Below, piece by piece: positions 15,801 through 22,785 of a DNA stretch of 34,810 nucleotides. The DNA lies in NCBI GenBank assembly GCA_050010135.1, contig JBEKLP010000023.1, positions 1 through 34,810 of the forward strand. The letters are read 5' to 3'. The stretch comes from FEN-1073 sp050010135 (GTDB taxonomy: Bacteria; Chloroflexota; Anaerolineae; Anaerolineales; RBG-16-64-43). The notes under the pieces are model-generated. The model had not been told where the DNA came from. It ran no database searches and saw nothing but the letters and a program-made list of their open reading frames with translations. The first letter of the stretch is position 1. Each line of letters begins with the position of its first letter. A program made the position numbers and the translations under genes.

Positions 15801-16053
15801 TGGTTTCCTCCGATCGTGCGGACCGTCGGATCTCCCGGTTTCCGTGTTGAGGTTACCGATCGTCCAAGAGCGATTGGGATGGGCGGGGCGTTAACCAGGA
15901 AAATCGAGGGAAGCCCGGTACTGACCGATCATAAATGGGGGCCGGTGCTCGGGTTTTCACCCCGTAAGCCCGACCCCGTCAAGTCCGCTCTAAATCGGCG
16001 GCATTATACCCGTCCGAGAATGATTTCGCAAGCGATGGAGAGGAAGGGGGTTA
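15801..16053 (-). other. Long 5' leader of the S1-domain gene
   Basis: This 253-nt gap between tal and the S1-domain gene holds no convincing coding frame. From the predicted start near 15996 the leader is about 195 nt and contains several short GC-rich complementary segments. I could not match it to a known riboswitch or leader class. Confidence 0.4.
16003..16031 (-). promoter_or_regulatory. Promoter of the S1-domain gene
   Basis: Minus-strand -35 TTGCGA (16026-16031), 17-nt spacer, perfect -10 TATAAT (16003-16008). It begins 23 nt after the end of tal, so the S1 gene can be transcribed independently of rpiB-tal. Confidence 0.7.
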
Positions 16054-17178
16054 CTATCGTTCTTTCGACAACCGATTTTCCACAACCGCAAGCATGGATT
16101 GAAATGAGCGTTGAAAAGCTTCGATGCCGTCCGTTTCCAGCTGGTTGGTGGCCTGCTCCAAGGAGATGCCGATCTGGGCCAACTGCCCCGGAAGTGCACG
16201 GGCTTCTTCCAGGTCGTTCCCGATCCGAATCGCCGGATTCCCATGGTCGCGGTATGCCGCGATCGTGGCTGGGGGCATGGTATTCACACTATCCGGCGCG
16301 ATCAGGGCTTCGACATAGTAGGTATCCGGAAAAGATGGGTCTTTCGTGCTCGTGGAAGCCCACAGCGGCCGCTGGAGCCTCGCCCCGAGCGCCGAGAGGT
16401 CCAACCACCTTTGGCTGCCACGGAACGCTAAAAACTCCTGATAGGCCAAACGGGTGTTGGTGATCGCCGCCTTCCCCCGCAAAGATTGCAATTCGCTTGA
16501 ACTGAGGGTGTCGTTTCCGGTCATTTGATCCAGTTTTCGGTCGATGAGCGTGTCCAGACGAGAAACGAAGAATGAGGCGACGGACGAAACAGTGTCGAGC
16601 GGCAACCTGCGCGATACACGATCTTCCAATCCGGCGGCATAGGCTTCCATCACTTTGCGGTACCGGTGTACCGAGAATAACAGCGTGACATTCACGCAGA
16701 TGCCGTCTGCGATCGTACGGCGGATTGCATCCAGGCAAGAGAGCGTCCCCGGTATTTTGATCATCAGATTCGGACGGTCCACCGCGCGTTTCAACCGGCC
16801 GGCTTCTTTCCACGTGGCTTCGGAATCCAGCGCAAGGGCGGGGGACACCTCGAGGGAAATATATCCGTCGGCCCCGCGGCTCTCCTCATAGACCGGAAGG
16901 AAAACGTCCGCCGCAGCCCGGATATCGTCCAGCGCGAGCTGCTCATACGCCTGTTCGGCGGTAAACCGCTTCTGGGAGAGTATCTGGAGCGCGGAATGAT
17001 ATTCTTCCGTATGCGCGATGGCGTCTTCAAAAATCGTCGGGTTGGACGTAACGCCGCGGAGTTCACCGGCGCGGACCATCGAGAGGAGTTCCCCGGATTC
17101 AAGCAATCCCCTGCGAATGTTGTCATACCAAACGGATTGCCCCATACGGTTTAACCGGACCAGCGGATTCTCGTTCAC
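16054..17178 (-). CDS. tal: Transaldolase
   Basis: 374-residue transaldolase of the longer bacterial type, which moves a dihydroxyacetone unit between sedoheptulose-7-phosphate and glyceraldehyde-3-phosphate in the non-oxidative pentose phosphate pathway. The N-terminal signature GVTSNPTIFEDAI, the Schiff-base lysine K141 in NLMIKIPGT, NVTLLFSVHRY, and the late LWASTSTKDPSFPDTYYVEALI are all present. Translation starts at the GTG at 17178, which overlaps the rpiB stop as GTGA, so the two are translationally coupled. There is no phosphoglucose-isomerase fusion domain. With rpiB it forms a two-gene pentose phosphate operon. Confidence 0.95.
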   Translation of the reverse strand: MNENPLVRLNRMGQSVWYDNIRRGLLESGELLSMVRAGELRGVTSNPTIFEDAIAHTEEYHSALQILSQKRFTAEQAYEQLALDDIRAAADVFLPVYEESRGADGYISLEVSPALALDSEATWKEAGRLKRAVDRPNLMIKIPGTLSCLDAIRRTIADGICVNVTLLFSVHRYRKVMEAYAAGLEDRVSRRLPLDTVSSVASFFVSRLDTLIDRKLDQMTGNDTLSSSELQSLRGKAAITNTRLAYQEFLAFRGSQRWLDLSALGARLQRPLWASTSTKDPSFPDTYYVEALIAPDSVNTMPPATIAAYRDHGNPAIRIGNDLEEARALPGQLAQIGISLEQATNQLETDGIEAFQRSFQSMLAVVENRLSKER

Positions 17179-17639
17179 CGGCCGGCTTTTCCTAGGGAGG
17201 AATCCTCGAGGCGGTGGATTTTACCCACCCTTCGCACGTGGCGTTCCTCGCGGGAAAAATTCGCGTTCAAAAATGCGCGGACCAGCTCGCAGGCGAGGGC
17301 CGGACCGATCACACGCGATCCCAAGCAGAGGACATTCATATCATCGTGTTCCACGCCCTGGTGGGCCGAATAGGTGTCATGGCACATGCCGGCGTAGATC
17401 CCCCGGATTTTATTCGCGGCGATGCCGGCTCCAACCCCCGAACCGCAGATGAAGACTCCGCGTTCCGCGCGTTTGGAAATGATTTCGCTTGCGAGTTTTT
17501 CCACAAAGTCCGGATAATCGTCGGGGTCGGTACCGTAAGTGCCAACGTCAATCACCTTGTGCCCGCCTGCGATGATTTCATCCTGAACGGCCTGTTTCAG
17601 CAGAAAGCCGGCGTGATCGCATCCCAACGCAACATTCAT
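17175..17639 (-). CDS. rpiB: Ribose-5-phosphate isomerase B
   Basis: 154-residue RpiB/LacA-LacB family sugar-phosphate isomerase that interconverts ribose-5-phosphate and ribulose-5-phosphate. Visible residues are D8-H9 in ALGCDHAGF, C65 in FICGSGVGAGIAANKIRG (the proposed catalytic base), and HDTYSAHQGVEHDDMNVLCLG with a second active-site His. The frame stays open up to 17714, but the ATG at 17639 is chosen: the family N-terminus MNVALGCDHAG starts there, a GGGAG motif precedes it, and a -10 element overlaps the longer frame. Its stop overlaps the GTG of tal. The last ~20 residues extend slightly beyond the usual family end. Confidence 0.95.
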   Translation of the reverse strand: MNVALGCDHAGFLLKQAVQDEIIAGGHKVIDVGTYGTDPDDYPDFVEKLASEIISKRAERGVFICGSGVGAGIAANKIRGIYAGMCHDTYSAHQGVEHDDMNVLCLGSRVIGPALACELVRAFLNANFSREERHVRRVGKIHRLEDSSLGKAGR

Positions 17640-17712
17640 TTTGCGCTCCCGTTGTTTGCCGTCCCATCGCATCTCTGCGGAGAAGGGACGAAGAATATTT
17701 TTCGGCCGGCAC

Positions 17713-17718
17713 ATTCTA
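17713..17718 (-). promoter_or_regulatory. Extended -10 element for rpiB-tal
   Basis: Minus-strand TGG-TAGAAT with the hexamer at 17713-17718, in the 111-nt gap between the WD40 gene and rpiB. No clear -35 is present, as is common with extended -10 promoters. Initiation near 17706 gives a leader of about 67 nt. Confidence 0.45.
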
Positions 17719-17750
17719 CCATGCGAGGGTGCCGGACCCCTCCCGCTATC

Positions 17751-19787
17751 TCAGGTGGAACTTTGTGCCGGCACTCCCCAAATTCGCGCGGTGCCGTCCG
17801 AACCGGTGGAAAGAAGCCATCGGCCGTCCGGTGAGAATGTCAATCCGTTCACCCAACCGTTGTGGGCCGCCAGAACCCGCAGCATCTTCCCGTTGCGAAG
17901 CGACCAAAAACGGATCGATCCTTGGATGCCGCCCGCCGCCAGAATGGATCCGTCCGGTGAAAGGGAGATCGCAAAAATCGATCCGGAGTAACCGGCGAAC
18001 CGATGCAGCACGCTATGATCGGCGGCATCCCAGATTTGCACGTCGCCCTGATCGTCGCCGGCGGCCAGGGAAGTTCCGGAGGAGGCCAGACTCCAGATGG
18101 GTGGATTTCCTTTCGAAGCCAATTCAGTCAGAGAGTCGTCCGCCAGATTCCATAAGAAAACCGATCCGTTATCCAGTCCGGCTGCCAGATAGGGGCTGGG
18201 AGATTTGGGAATTTGAATGAAGGAAAGGCTGGTGGGAGAGGATGGTATTTGCAAATTCCGGCTTTTCCCGGAAGATAAATCCAAGAGCGTCAGCGGACTG
18301 CCACCTGCGGCGATCAGCGTTCCATCTGGAGAAAACGCGACGGTTTTCAATGCGGGAACATGTTGCTCGGTCCGCAGGGCCATGGTGTTCAATTCATACA
18401 CCCGAAGTAGGCCCGGAACACCGTCGATGACGGCGAGCAATCCGCCCTTTGGAGAGAAGACAGCGGACATCGCCGCTTTACTTGCGGGGCGGACCGTACC
18501 GAGGACAATGGATTTCCCCTGGCGAAGGTTCCACAGATAAGTCAGCCCGTTCTCATCGGCGAGCGCCGCCGAACTGCCGTCCGGATAGAAGGAGGCCGAC
18601 CGCACCCCGCCGAAAAATTCCGGAAAGTTATTTTCTTCCTCCAGCGATCCCCCATTTAAGAGCAGCGCCCGTTCACCGATCGACACCGCCGCCAGGTGCG
18701 AGCCGTCCGGGGAAAACTGCAGAGAATCAATTTTGGTAAACGTCGCCGCTTTTTCCCTTTGGAGGATGCCTGTATCCGCCTGCCAGATTTTTACCGTGCC
18801 GTCGCCGGCGCCGGCCACCAGTTCCGACCCGTCATGCGACCAGACCACGCTCCAGGCGCCGTAGGTGTGTCCCTGAAGCAATTGCATCGGTTCCCCCGTC
18901 GAATAATTCCAGATTTGCACTGTACCGTCGCCGCAGGCGGAGGCCAACCGTTTGCCGTCCGGAGAAAAAGCGATGTTGAAAAGCAGACCATGTTGCGTCT
19001 GCAAACGCGGCAGTTCCTCCCCCGTGGAAAGATCCCAGTTGGAGACGTATCCCTGATCGCCGCCCGTCACAAGCACTTTATTATCCGGAGAGAATGCCAG
19101 ACTGCGGATTCCATAACCCCAGTAGCCTAGAAGCGGGTTTAGGAATTTATTCCTTGACATCCCGGAACTCAAATCCCATACCACGACCGAACCGTCTTCC
19201 GCTCCGGAAGCCAGCCAGGCTGACGCACCTCCTACAGCTTCCGGGCGCGAGAAAGCCAATCCGTGAACCGGGCGGGTATGGACGACCAGCGTCAGATCGA
19301 CCTTCCCCGTTTTCGCATCCAGAACCAGCACGCGCCCGTCCTCCCGTCCGGCGGCGATCCATCGTCCATCCGGGGAGAACTGGATAGCCAGGATCGGTGA
19401 GTCGGACGAATAGAGTGTTCGAAACTCTCCGGTTTTTGTTTGCAGGATTTCGATTCCCAATGCCGTGCCCATCGCCAGTTGGGCGCCGTCCGGAGAATAG
19501 GAGATGGCAGCCGGCCAGCCGCGGCCGAAACGAGCCAACTCCGCAATATTTGTCACATTTGATTCCGATAGGATATCCCGACCCGGAGGAACGATCGGTG
19601 CGGGGAGGACGGTCGTTCCAGTCGAGACGGCAGTCGAGAATGGAGTGGTCGCCAATGACGCTTTAGCCGCTCCGAAAAAGACGGGACCCGCGACGAATAT
19701 TACTGCCGCAAGAATACCGATTACGGCCAATGCGGCGGCTACCGCGAGAACGATGTTTTTTCGTAAAACGAAATTACCCGTTCGCAT
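17751..19787 (-). CDS. Membrane-anchored WD40-repeat protein
   Basis: 678-residue protein with a basic N-terminus and one long hydrophobic helix (about 10-38), then a Ser/Thr/Pro-rich linker and about a dozen WD40-type repeats covering most of residues 75-678. Recurrent FSPDG segments, GH-like turns and WD/WN/WS dipeptides mark the blades (for example ISYSPDGAQLAMG, FSPDGRWIAAGREDG, FSPDGKRLASACGDGTVQIW, FSPDGRWLLSTGSDGTARIW). The number of blades is enough for two propellers. Topology suggests the propellers face outside the cytoplasm, where they would mediate protein-protein contacts. There is no kinase, protease or other catalytic domain. It is preceded by a small membrane protein gene 13 nt upstream. 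Partner unknown. Confidence 0.88.
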   Translation of the reverse strand: MRTGNFVLRKNIVLAVAAALAVIGILAAVIFVAGPVFFGAAKASLATTPFSTAVSTGTTVLPAPIVPPGRDILSESNVTNIAELARFGRGWPAAISYSPDGAQLAMGTALGIEILQTKTGEFRTLYSSDSPILAIQFSPDGRWIAAGREDGRVLVLDAKTGKVDLTLVVHTRPVHGLAFSRPEAVGGASAWLASGAEDGSVVVWDLSSGMSRNKFLNPLLGYWGYGIRSLAFSPDNKVLVTGGDQGYVSNWDLSTGEELPRLQTQHGLLFNIAFSPDGKRLASACGDGTVQIWNYSTGEPMQLLQGHTYGAWSVVWSHDGSELVAGAGDGTVKIWQADTGILQREKAATFTKIDSLQFSPDGSHLAAVSIGERALLLNGGSLEEENNFPEFFGGVRSASFYPDGSSAALADENGLTYLWNLRQGKSIVLGTVRPASKAAMSAVFSPKGGLLAVIDGVPGLLRVYELNTMALRTEQHVPALKTVAFSPDGTLIAAGGSPLTLLDLSSGKSRNLQIPSSPTSLSFIQIPKSPSPYLAAGLDNGSVFLWNLADDSLTELASKGNPPIWSLASSGTSLAAGDDQGDVQIWDAADHSVLHRFAGYSGSIFAISLSPDGSILAAGGIQGSIRFWSLRNGKMLRVLAAHNGWVNGLTFSPDGRWLLSTGSDGTARIWGVPAQSST

Positions 19788-19800
19788 CCTGTGTTCCGTT

Positions 19801-20043
19801 CTATCGATCGTTTTTCCCGGAGCGGTCGATGATCCATTGGAGAAACCGTAGGAAGAGGACGATCAAACCAACCGGAAGAAGTGCCCCCAAAAATATCGCC
19901 GCCCCGCAGCCGGCCGAGGGCGTTCCATAGGTCAAAAGAATGAGAACTATGCCAAATAAGCCGATCAGCCCCAAACCGACCCAAACGAGCCGGTTTTTTG
20001 TCTGCGCGGCGTATTTTCGAAGATCGATCGGTTTCTTCGACAC
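19801..20043 (-). CDS. Small two-TM membrane protein
   Basis: 80-residue protein with a basic N-terminus (SKKPIDLRKYAAQTKNR) and two hydrophobic helices (about 20-40 and 46-68). I start it at the GTG at 20043, which has GGAGGG 11 nt upstream. The ATG at 20112 would give 103 residues but lies upstream of the extended -10 at 20066-20071, so it should not be on the transcript. It is followed after 13 nt by the WD40 gene, suggesting one operon and possibly a membrane complex. I recognise no named family. Confidence 0.65.
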   Translation of the reverse strand: MSKKPIDLRKYAAQTKNRLVWVGLGLIGLFGIVLILLTYGTPSAGCGAAIFLGALLPVGLIVLFLRFLQWIIDRSGKNDR

Positions 20044-20065
20044 GCGGATTTCTGCCCTCCGGAAA

Positions 20066-20074
20066 ATTGTATCA
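20066..20074 (-). promoter_or_regulatory. Extended -10 promoter for the small membrane protein/WD40 operon
   Basis: Minus-strand TGA-TACAAT, hexamer at 20066-20071. The predicted start near 20059 falls at the edge of the GGAGGG ribosome binding site, leaving a leader of about 16 nt before the GTG at 20043. It faces the divergent promoter at 20094-20122. Confidence 0.5.
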
Positions 20075-20093
20075 CTCGGGAGCGTGGAGCCAC

Positions 20094-20122
20094 TTGACGC
20101 TCCGATAACCAATGGCTATGAT
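20094..20122 (+). promoter_or_regulatory. Promoter of the HEAT-like/YbjQ/AMMECR1 operon
   Basis: TTGACG (20094-20099), 17-nt spacer, TATGAT (20117-20122). Initiation near 20129 is after the ATG at 20125, which supports the TTG at 20179 as the true start of the first gene. Confidence 0.65.
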
Positions 20123-20178
20123 ACATGGGCTGTGGTTCGGCTCCTATTGATAGAATTTTCCCCTTTTGGAGGGCTTTT

Positions 20179-21114
20179 TTGGTTATCCTGGAGCTGCGGG
20201 AACTGGCCCAAGTCCTTGACCTCAAGGTAAGTTCCATCCAAAAGGAATTTACCTCCGTCGCCGATCGGCTGGCCGCCTTGCGCCGGAAATGGGTCGAGGT
20301 TGAGGAACCGGAGCGCCCAGGAATTGTTAAAGAGCAGGAAGTCCTGAGAGAAAAACAACTTCTATTGGCGGAACAGATAAACATCTGGAGAGACCGCCTG
20401 CGCTCCGTCGAAATGCCCTTGGGGGAAGCGGCTACGAAAGCCTCCCTGGAGGAAATGCTTGGATGCGGAGACCCGCAGGTCGTCGCAGCGGTGGAAAAAG
20501 CCAAGCGGTTGATGGCCATGGACCCCGAGGAAAAAGCGATCCTGTTTAGCAAAGTCGCCGCAGTTTCCGCAAATACACCGGTGGGCAGGCTGATGGAGAG
20601 GGCGCGGTCTTCCTACGATCTACGCACCGGCGGGCCGGGCGTCCGCCAGGAAGCCGCCGTGGAGTTCGCTAACCGCTCGGGCATTTCGCAGGACGACTCG
20701 GTGATTGCGGATCTGGAGGAAGCGGCGCAAAATCCCGACGCCATCCTCTCCGACGTCGCGGTGCGCACGCTCATCCAGATTCTGCGATTCCGCGCGGTCC
20801 GTGCCGCTGAACTGGATACCGTCTTTCAAGCGGTGCAGAAGCTTGTGAAAATCAAGAATCCACTGGTCATTCCGGTGCTCATCGAAATCCTGCGCACCCC
20901 GCGCCAGGGGTATATCTATGTGAACAGCAATCTGCAGGAAGGATCCAACGGTACCTCGCGGATGCTGGCGCTGATCTCCCTCGTGGAATGGCGCACCCGC
21001 GAAGCGCAGGATGCAATTCGCACCCGGATGAACGACAGGGACCCGGAGATCTTCAACGCCGCGGAAAAAGCACTGCAAGCTTTTCCCGGCGAATGGACCG
21101 GGAAACCCGGTTAA
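20179..21114 (+). CDS. Coiled-coil and HEAT-like repeat protein, function unknown
   Basis: 311-residue soluble protein starting at TTG 20179, with GGAGGG (20168-20173) five bases upstream. An in-frame ATG at 20125 exists but precedes the predicted transcription start. Residues about 1-85 are helical and heptad-like (ELAQVLDLKVSSIQKEF, EEPERPGIVKEQEVLREKQLLLAEQINIWRDRL), suggesting a coiled coil. Residues about 85-300 consist of paired helices reminiscent of HEAT/armadillo repeats (VRQEAAVEFANRSG, PDAILSDVAVRTLIQIL, NPLVIPVLIEILRTP, REAQDAIRTRMNDRDPEIFNAAEKAL). There are no catalytic motifs or membrane helices. It leads a plus-strand operon with YbjQ (10 nt downstream) and AMMECR1. A scaffold role is likely from fold but not proven. 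Confidence 0.78.
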   Translation: MVILELRELAQVLDLKVSSIQKEFTSVADRLAALRRKWVEVEEPERPGIVKEQEVLREKQLLLAEQINIWRDRLRSVEMPLGEAATKASLEEMLGCGDPQVVAAVEKAKRLMAMDPEEKAILFSKVAAVSANTPVGRLMERARSSYDLRTGGPGVRQEAAVEFANRSGISQDDSVIADLEEAAQNPDAILSDVAVRTLIQILRFRAVRAAELDTVFQAVQKLVKIKNPLVIPVLIEILRTPRQGYIYVNSNLQEGSNGTSRMLALISLVEWRTREAQDAIRTRMNDRDPEIFNAAEKALQAFPGEWTGKPG

Positions 21115-21124
21115 GGAGCAGGCT

Positions 21125-21454
21125 ATGGATCTCTCAATGACCACGACGGCCTTCTCAATCGACGGATATCGCGTCGTCCGCAACCTCGGCCTGGTGCGCG
21201 GGATCACTGTCCGCTCGCGCAGTGTTCTGGGAAACCTGGCAGGGGGGATCCAGACGATTTTCGGCGGCAACATCACCATTTTCACCGAATTGTTCGAACA
21301 CGCGCGGCTGGAAGCCTTTCAATTGCTGCTGCAGCACGCGCAGGAACTCGGCGGCAACGCGATCATCGGGATCCGCTATGATGCCAACGATGTCCTGGAC
21401 GGTGTGACCGAAGTCCTGGCATACGGCACAGCGGTCGTCGTGGAAAAAACGTAA
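21125..21454 (+). CDS. YbjQ/UPF0145 family protein
   Basis: 109-residue protein matching the YbjQ (UPF0145, 'heavy-metal-binding domain') family: GYRVVRNLGLVRGITVRSRSV near the N-terminus, then ELFEHARLEAFQLLLQHAQELGGNAIIGIRYDAN and YGTAVVVE at the end. The length is normal. Family members form ring-like oligomers; the metal-binding name is historical and no clear ligand cluster is visible here. GGAG precedes the ATG by about 6 nt. It sits 10 nt after the HEAT-like gene. Confidence 0.88.
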   Translation: MDLSMTTTAFSIDGYRVVRNLGLVRGITVRSRSVLGNLAGGIQTIFGGNITIFTELFEHARLEAFQLLLQHAQELGGNAIIGIRYDANDVLDGVTEVLAYGTAVVVEKT

Positions 21455-21492
21455 GCGGAAAGTTTCGCCTGCGTCGGAAGGGTGGGCCGATT

Positions 21493-22059
21493 ATGATTTC
21501 GACTGAATCCAAACAACGGTTGCTGCGCATCGCCCGGGAAGCCATCGAATCAAATTTAAAAAACCATTCGGAGCCTCCGTTGGTAATTTCCTCACTGCCG
21601 GCCGAACTCCAGGCCGACGGCGCATGCTTCGTGACGTTGGCCCGCGACGGAGATCTGCGCGGTTGTATCGGGAGCCTGGAGGCGCGTCAGCCGCTGGCTT
21701 TGGACGTGCAGGAACATGCGGTGGATGCTGCCTTCCGCGATTTCCGGTTTCAGCCGCTAACCGAAGCCGAGTTGCCGGGATTGCACATTGAAATATCCGT
21801 ACTCAGCGCGCCGAAACCGTTGCCCTATCAAAATGCGGAAGAACTTCCCGGGTTGCTGCATCCGGGGGTGGACGGCGTCGTCCTTGCCCGCGGATTGCGG
21901 CGGGCGACCTTTCTTCCCCAGGTTTGGGAAAAAGTAACCGATCCATCGACATTCCTCGATATGTTGTGTGAAAAAATGGGGTTCGAATACGATCTTTGGC
22001 GCCGCCAAAAATTGGATGTTTATACCTACTCTGTGGAGAGTTTCGAAGAAGAAGAATAA
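21493..22059 (+). CDS. amrA: AMMECR1 domain protein (AmmeMemoRadiSam protein A-like)
   Basis: 188-residue AMMECR1-domain protein. The hallmark LRGCIGSLEA (residues about 55-64) is present with the downstream AFRDFRFQPLTEAELPGLHIEISVLS, LLHPGVDGVVLARGLRRATFLPQVWEKV and the C-terminal YDLWRRQKLDVYTYSVESFEEEE. In many bacteria this protein is encoded next to a Memo-like protein (amrB) and a radical SAM enzyme (amrS), the AmmeMemoRadiSam set; neither is visible in this window, so the symbol rests on family membership only. The gene closes the plus-strand operon and is followed by two stem-loops, the second a strong terminator. The biochemical function of the family is still unclear. Confidence 0.9.
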   Translation: MISTESKQRLLRIAREAIESNLKNHSEPPLVISSLPAELQADGACFVTLARDGDLRGCIGSLEARQPLALDVQEHAVDAAFRDFRFQPLTEAELPGLHIEISVLSAPKPLPYQNAEELPGLLHPGVDGVVLARGLRRATFLPQVWEKVTDPSTFLDMLCEKMGFEYDLWRRQKLDVYTYSVESFEEEE

Positions 22060-22068
22060 CCGAGGGGT

Positions 22069-22093
22069 CATGAAGGAAGAAAATCCCTTCATG
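22069..22093 (+). other. Stem-loop after the AMMECR1 gene
   Basis: CATGAAGG (22069-22076) pairs perfectly with CCTTCATG (22086-22093) across a 9-nt loop. There is no T-tract after it. It may protect the 3' end of the transcript or be incidental; the real terminator follows at 22116. Confidence 0.4.
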
Positions 22094-22115
22094 GGCTCAG
22101 CCGTTCTCCAAGAAA

Positions 22116-22149
22116 ATCGGGGTTGCAGAAAAGAACATGCAACCCCGAT
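22116..22149. terminator. Bidirectional intrinsic terminator
   Basis: Perfect 12-bp stem ATCGGGGTTGCA (22116-22127) / TGCAACCCCGAT (22138-22149) with a 10-nt loop. The plus strand continues into ATATTTTTCC, and the minus strand into TTTTCTT. It lies between the convergent AMMECR1 (plus) and rubrerythrin (minus) genes and should end both. Confidence 0.88.
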
Positions 22150-22198
22150 ATATTTTTCCGGTTCCCTGGGAGCATGGAGAATCAAGTTATCGTCATTA

Positions 22199-22702
22199 TT
22201 AAATTTTTAAAAATAGTTCGTGTTTTGTACCGCATACCGGACAAACATCCGGCGGATTTCCTTCCATGGTAAATCCGCAAATCGGGCAGACATAATAATC
22301 CGCCCGGCCGATATCTTTTCCGGCCGACACTTCGGAAGCGGCGCGTTGATACAAATCCCGATGAACTTTTTCCGCCTGCAACGCACGGTGCATCGACTGG
22401 CGGGCTTTCTTCTCATCTTGTTGCTCAGCGATGGCGATATAGGCGGGATACATTTCCTCGATTTCAAAATTTTCTCCGTCGGTTGCCGCGGCCAGATTCG
22501 AAGCCGTCTCCAGAATCCCATCCAGGGCTTGCAGATGATTGCCGGCGTGTACGCGCTCGGACGCGGCCGCCGCTTCAAATAATCTGCCGACATTGGGAAA
22601 TCCATCCTTCTTGGCCCGATCCGCAAAATTCCGGTAGCGGATATGCGCCTGGCTTTCTCCGGCGAAGGCATTTTGCAGGTTGGAATTTGTCATTTTTCTC
22701 AT
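22199..22702 (-). CDS. rbr: Rubrerythrin
   Basis: 167-residue rubrerythrin that reduces hydrogen peroxide and protects anaerobes against oxygen. The ferritin-like di-iron domain carries E16 (ESQAHIRY), E49/H52 (ASERVHAGNH), an acidic EEMYPAY segment, and E111/H114 (AEKVHRDLY). The C-terminal rubredoxin-like domain has C139-x2-C142 and C154-x2-C157 for an Fe(SCys)4 centre. The ATG at 22702 is chosen over an open frame to 22786, because AGGAGG lies five bases upstream and the family sequence starts there. Rubrerythrin suggests an anaerobic or microaerophilic host. It is monocistronic and diverges from the FG-GAP gene. Confidence 0.95.
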   Translation of the reverse strand: MRKMTNSNLQNAFAGESQAHIRYRNFADRAKKDGFPNVGRLFEAAAASERVHAGNHLQALDGILETASNLAAATDGENFEIEEMYPAYIAIAEQQDEKKARQSMHRALQAEKVHRDLYQRAASEVSAGKDIGRADYYVCPICGFTMEGNPPDVCPVCGTKHELFLKI

Positions 22703-22731
22703 GAAATCCTCCTTGCGGTGGGGAATCTTTT

Positions 22732-22760
22732 TTGCCCTTTCAGGTATCCAATTGTACAAT
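22732..22760. promoter_or_regulatory. Divergent promoter with a palindromic -10 shared by rbr and the FG-GAP gene
   Basis: Plus strand: TTGCCC (22732-22737), 17-nt spacer, TACAAT (22755-22760). The core ATTGTACAAT (22751-22760) is a perfect palindrome, so the minus strand also reads TACAAT (22751-22756), at a suitable distance (about 42 nt of leader) before rbr. The minus-strand -35 is weak. Confidence 0.5.
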
Positions 22761-22785
22761 ACTACAGATGCCCAGGGTGATTCCA

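Noticed and set aside
17640..17714. Upstream extension of RpiB by 25 residues
   Set aside because: The extra residues are unlike the family and overlap an extended -10 element.
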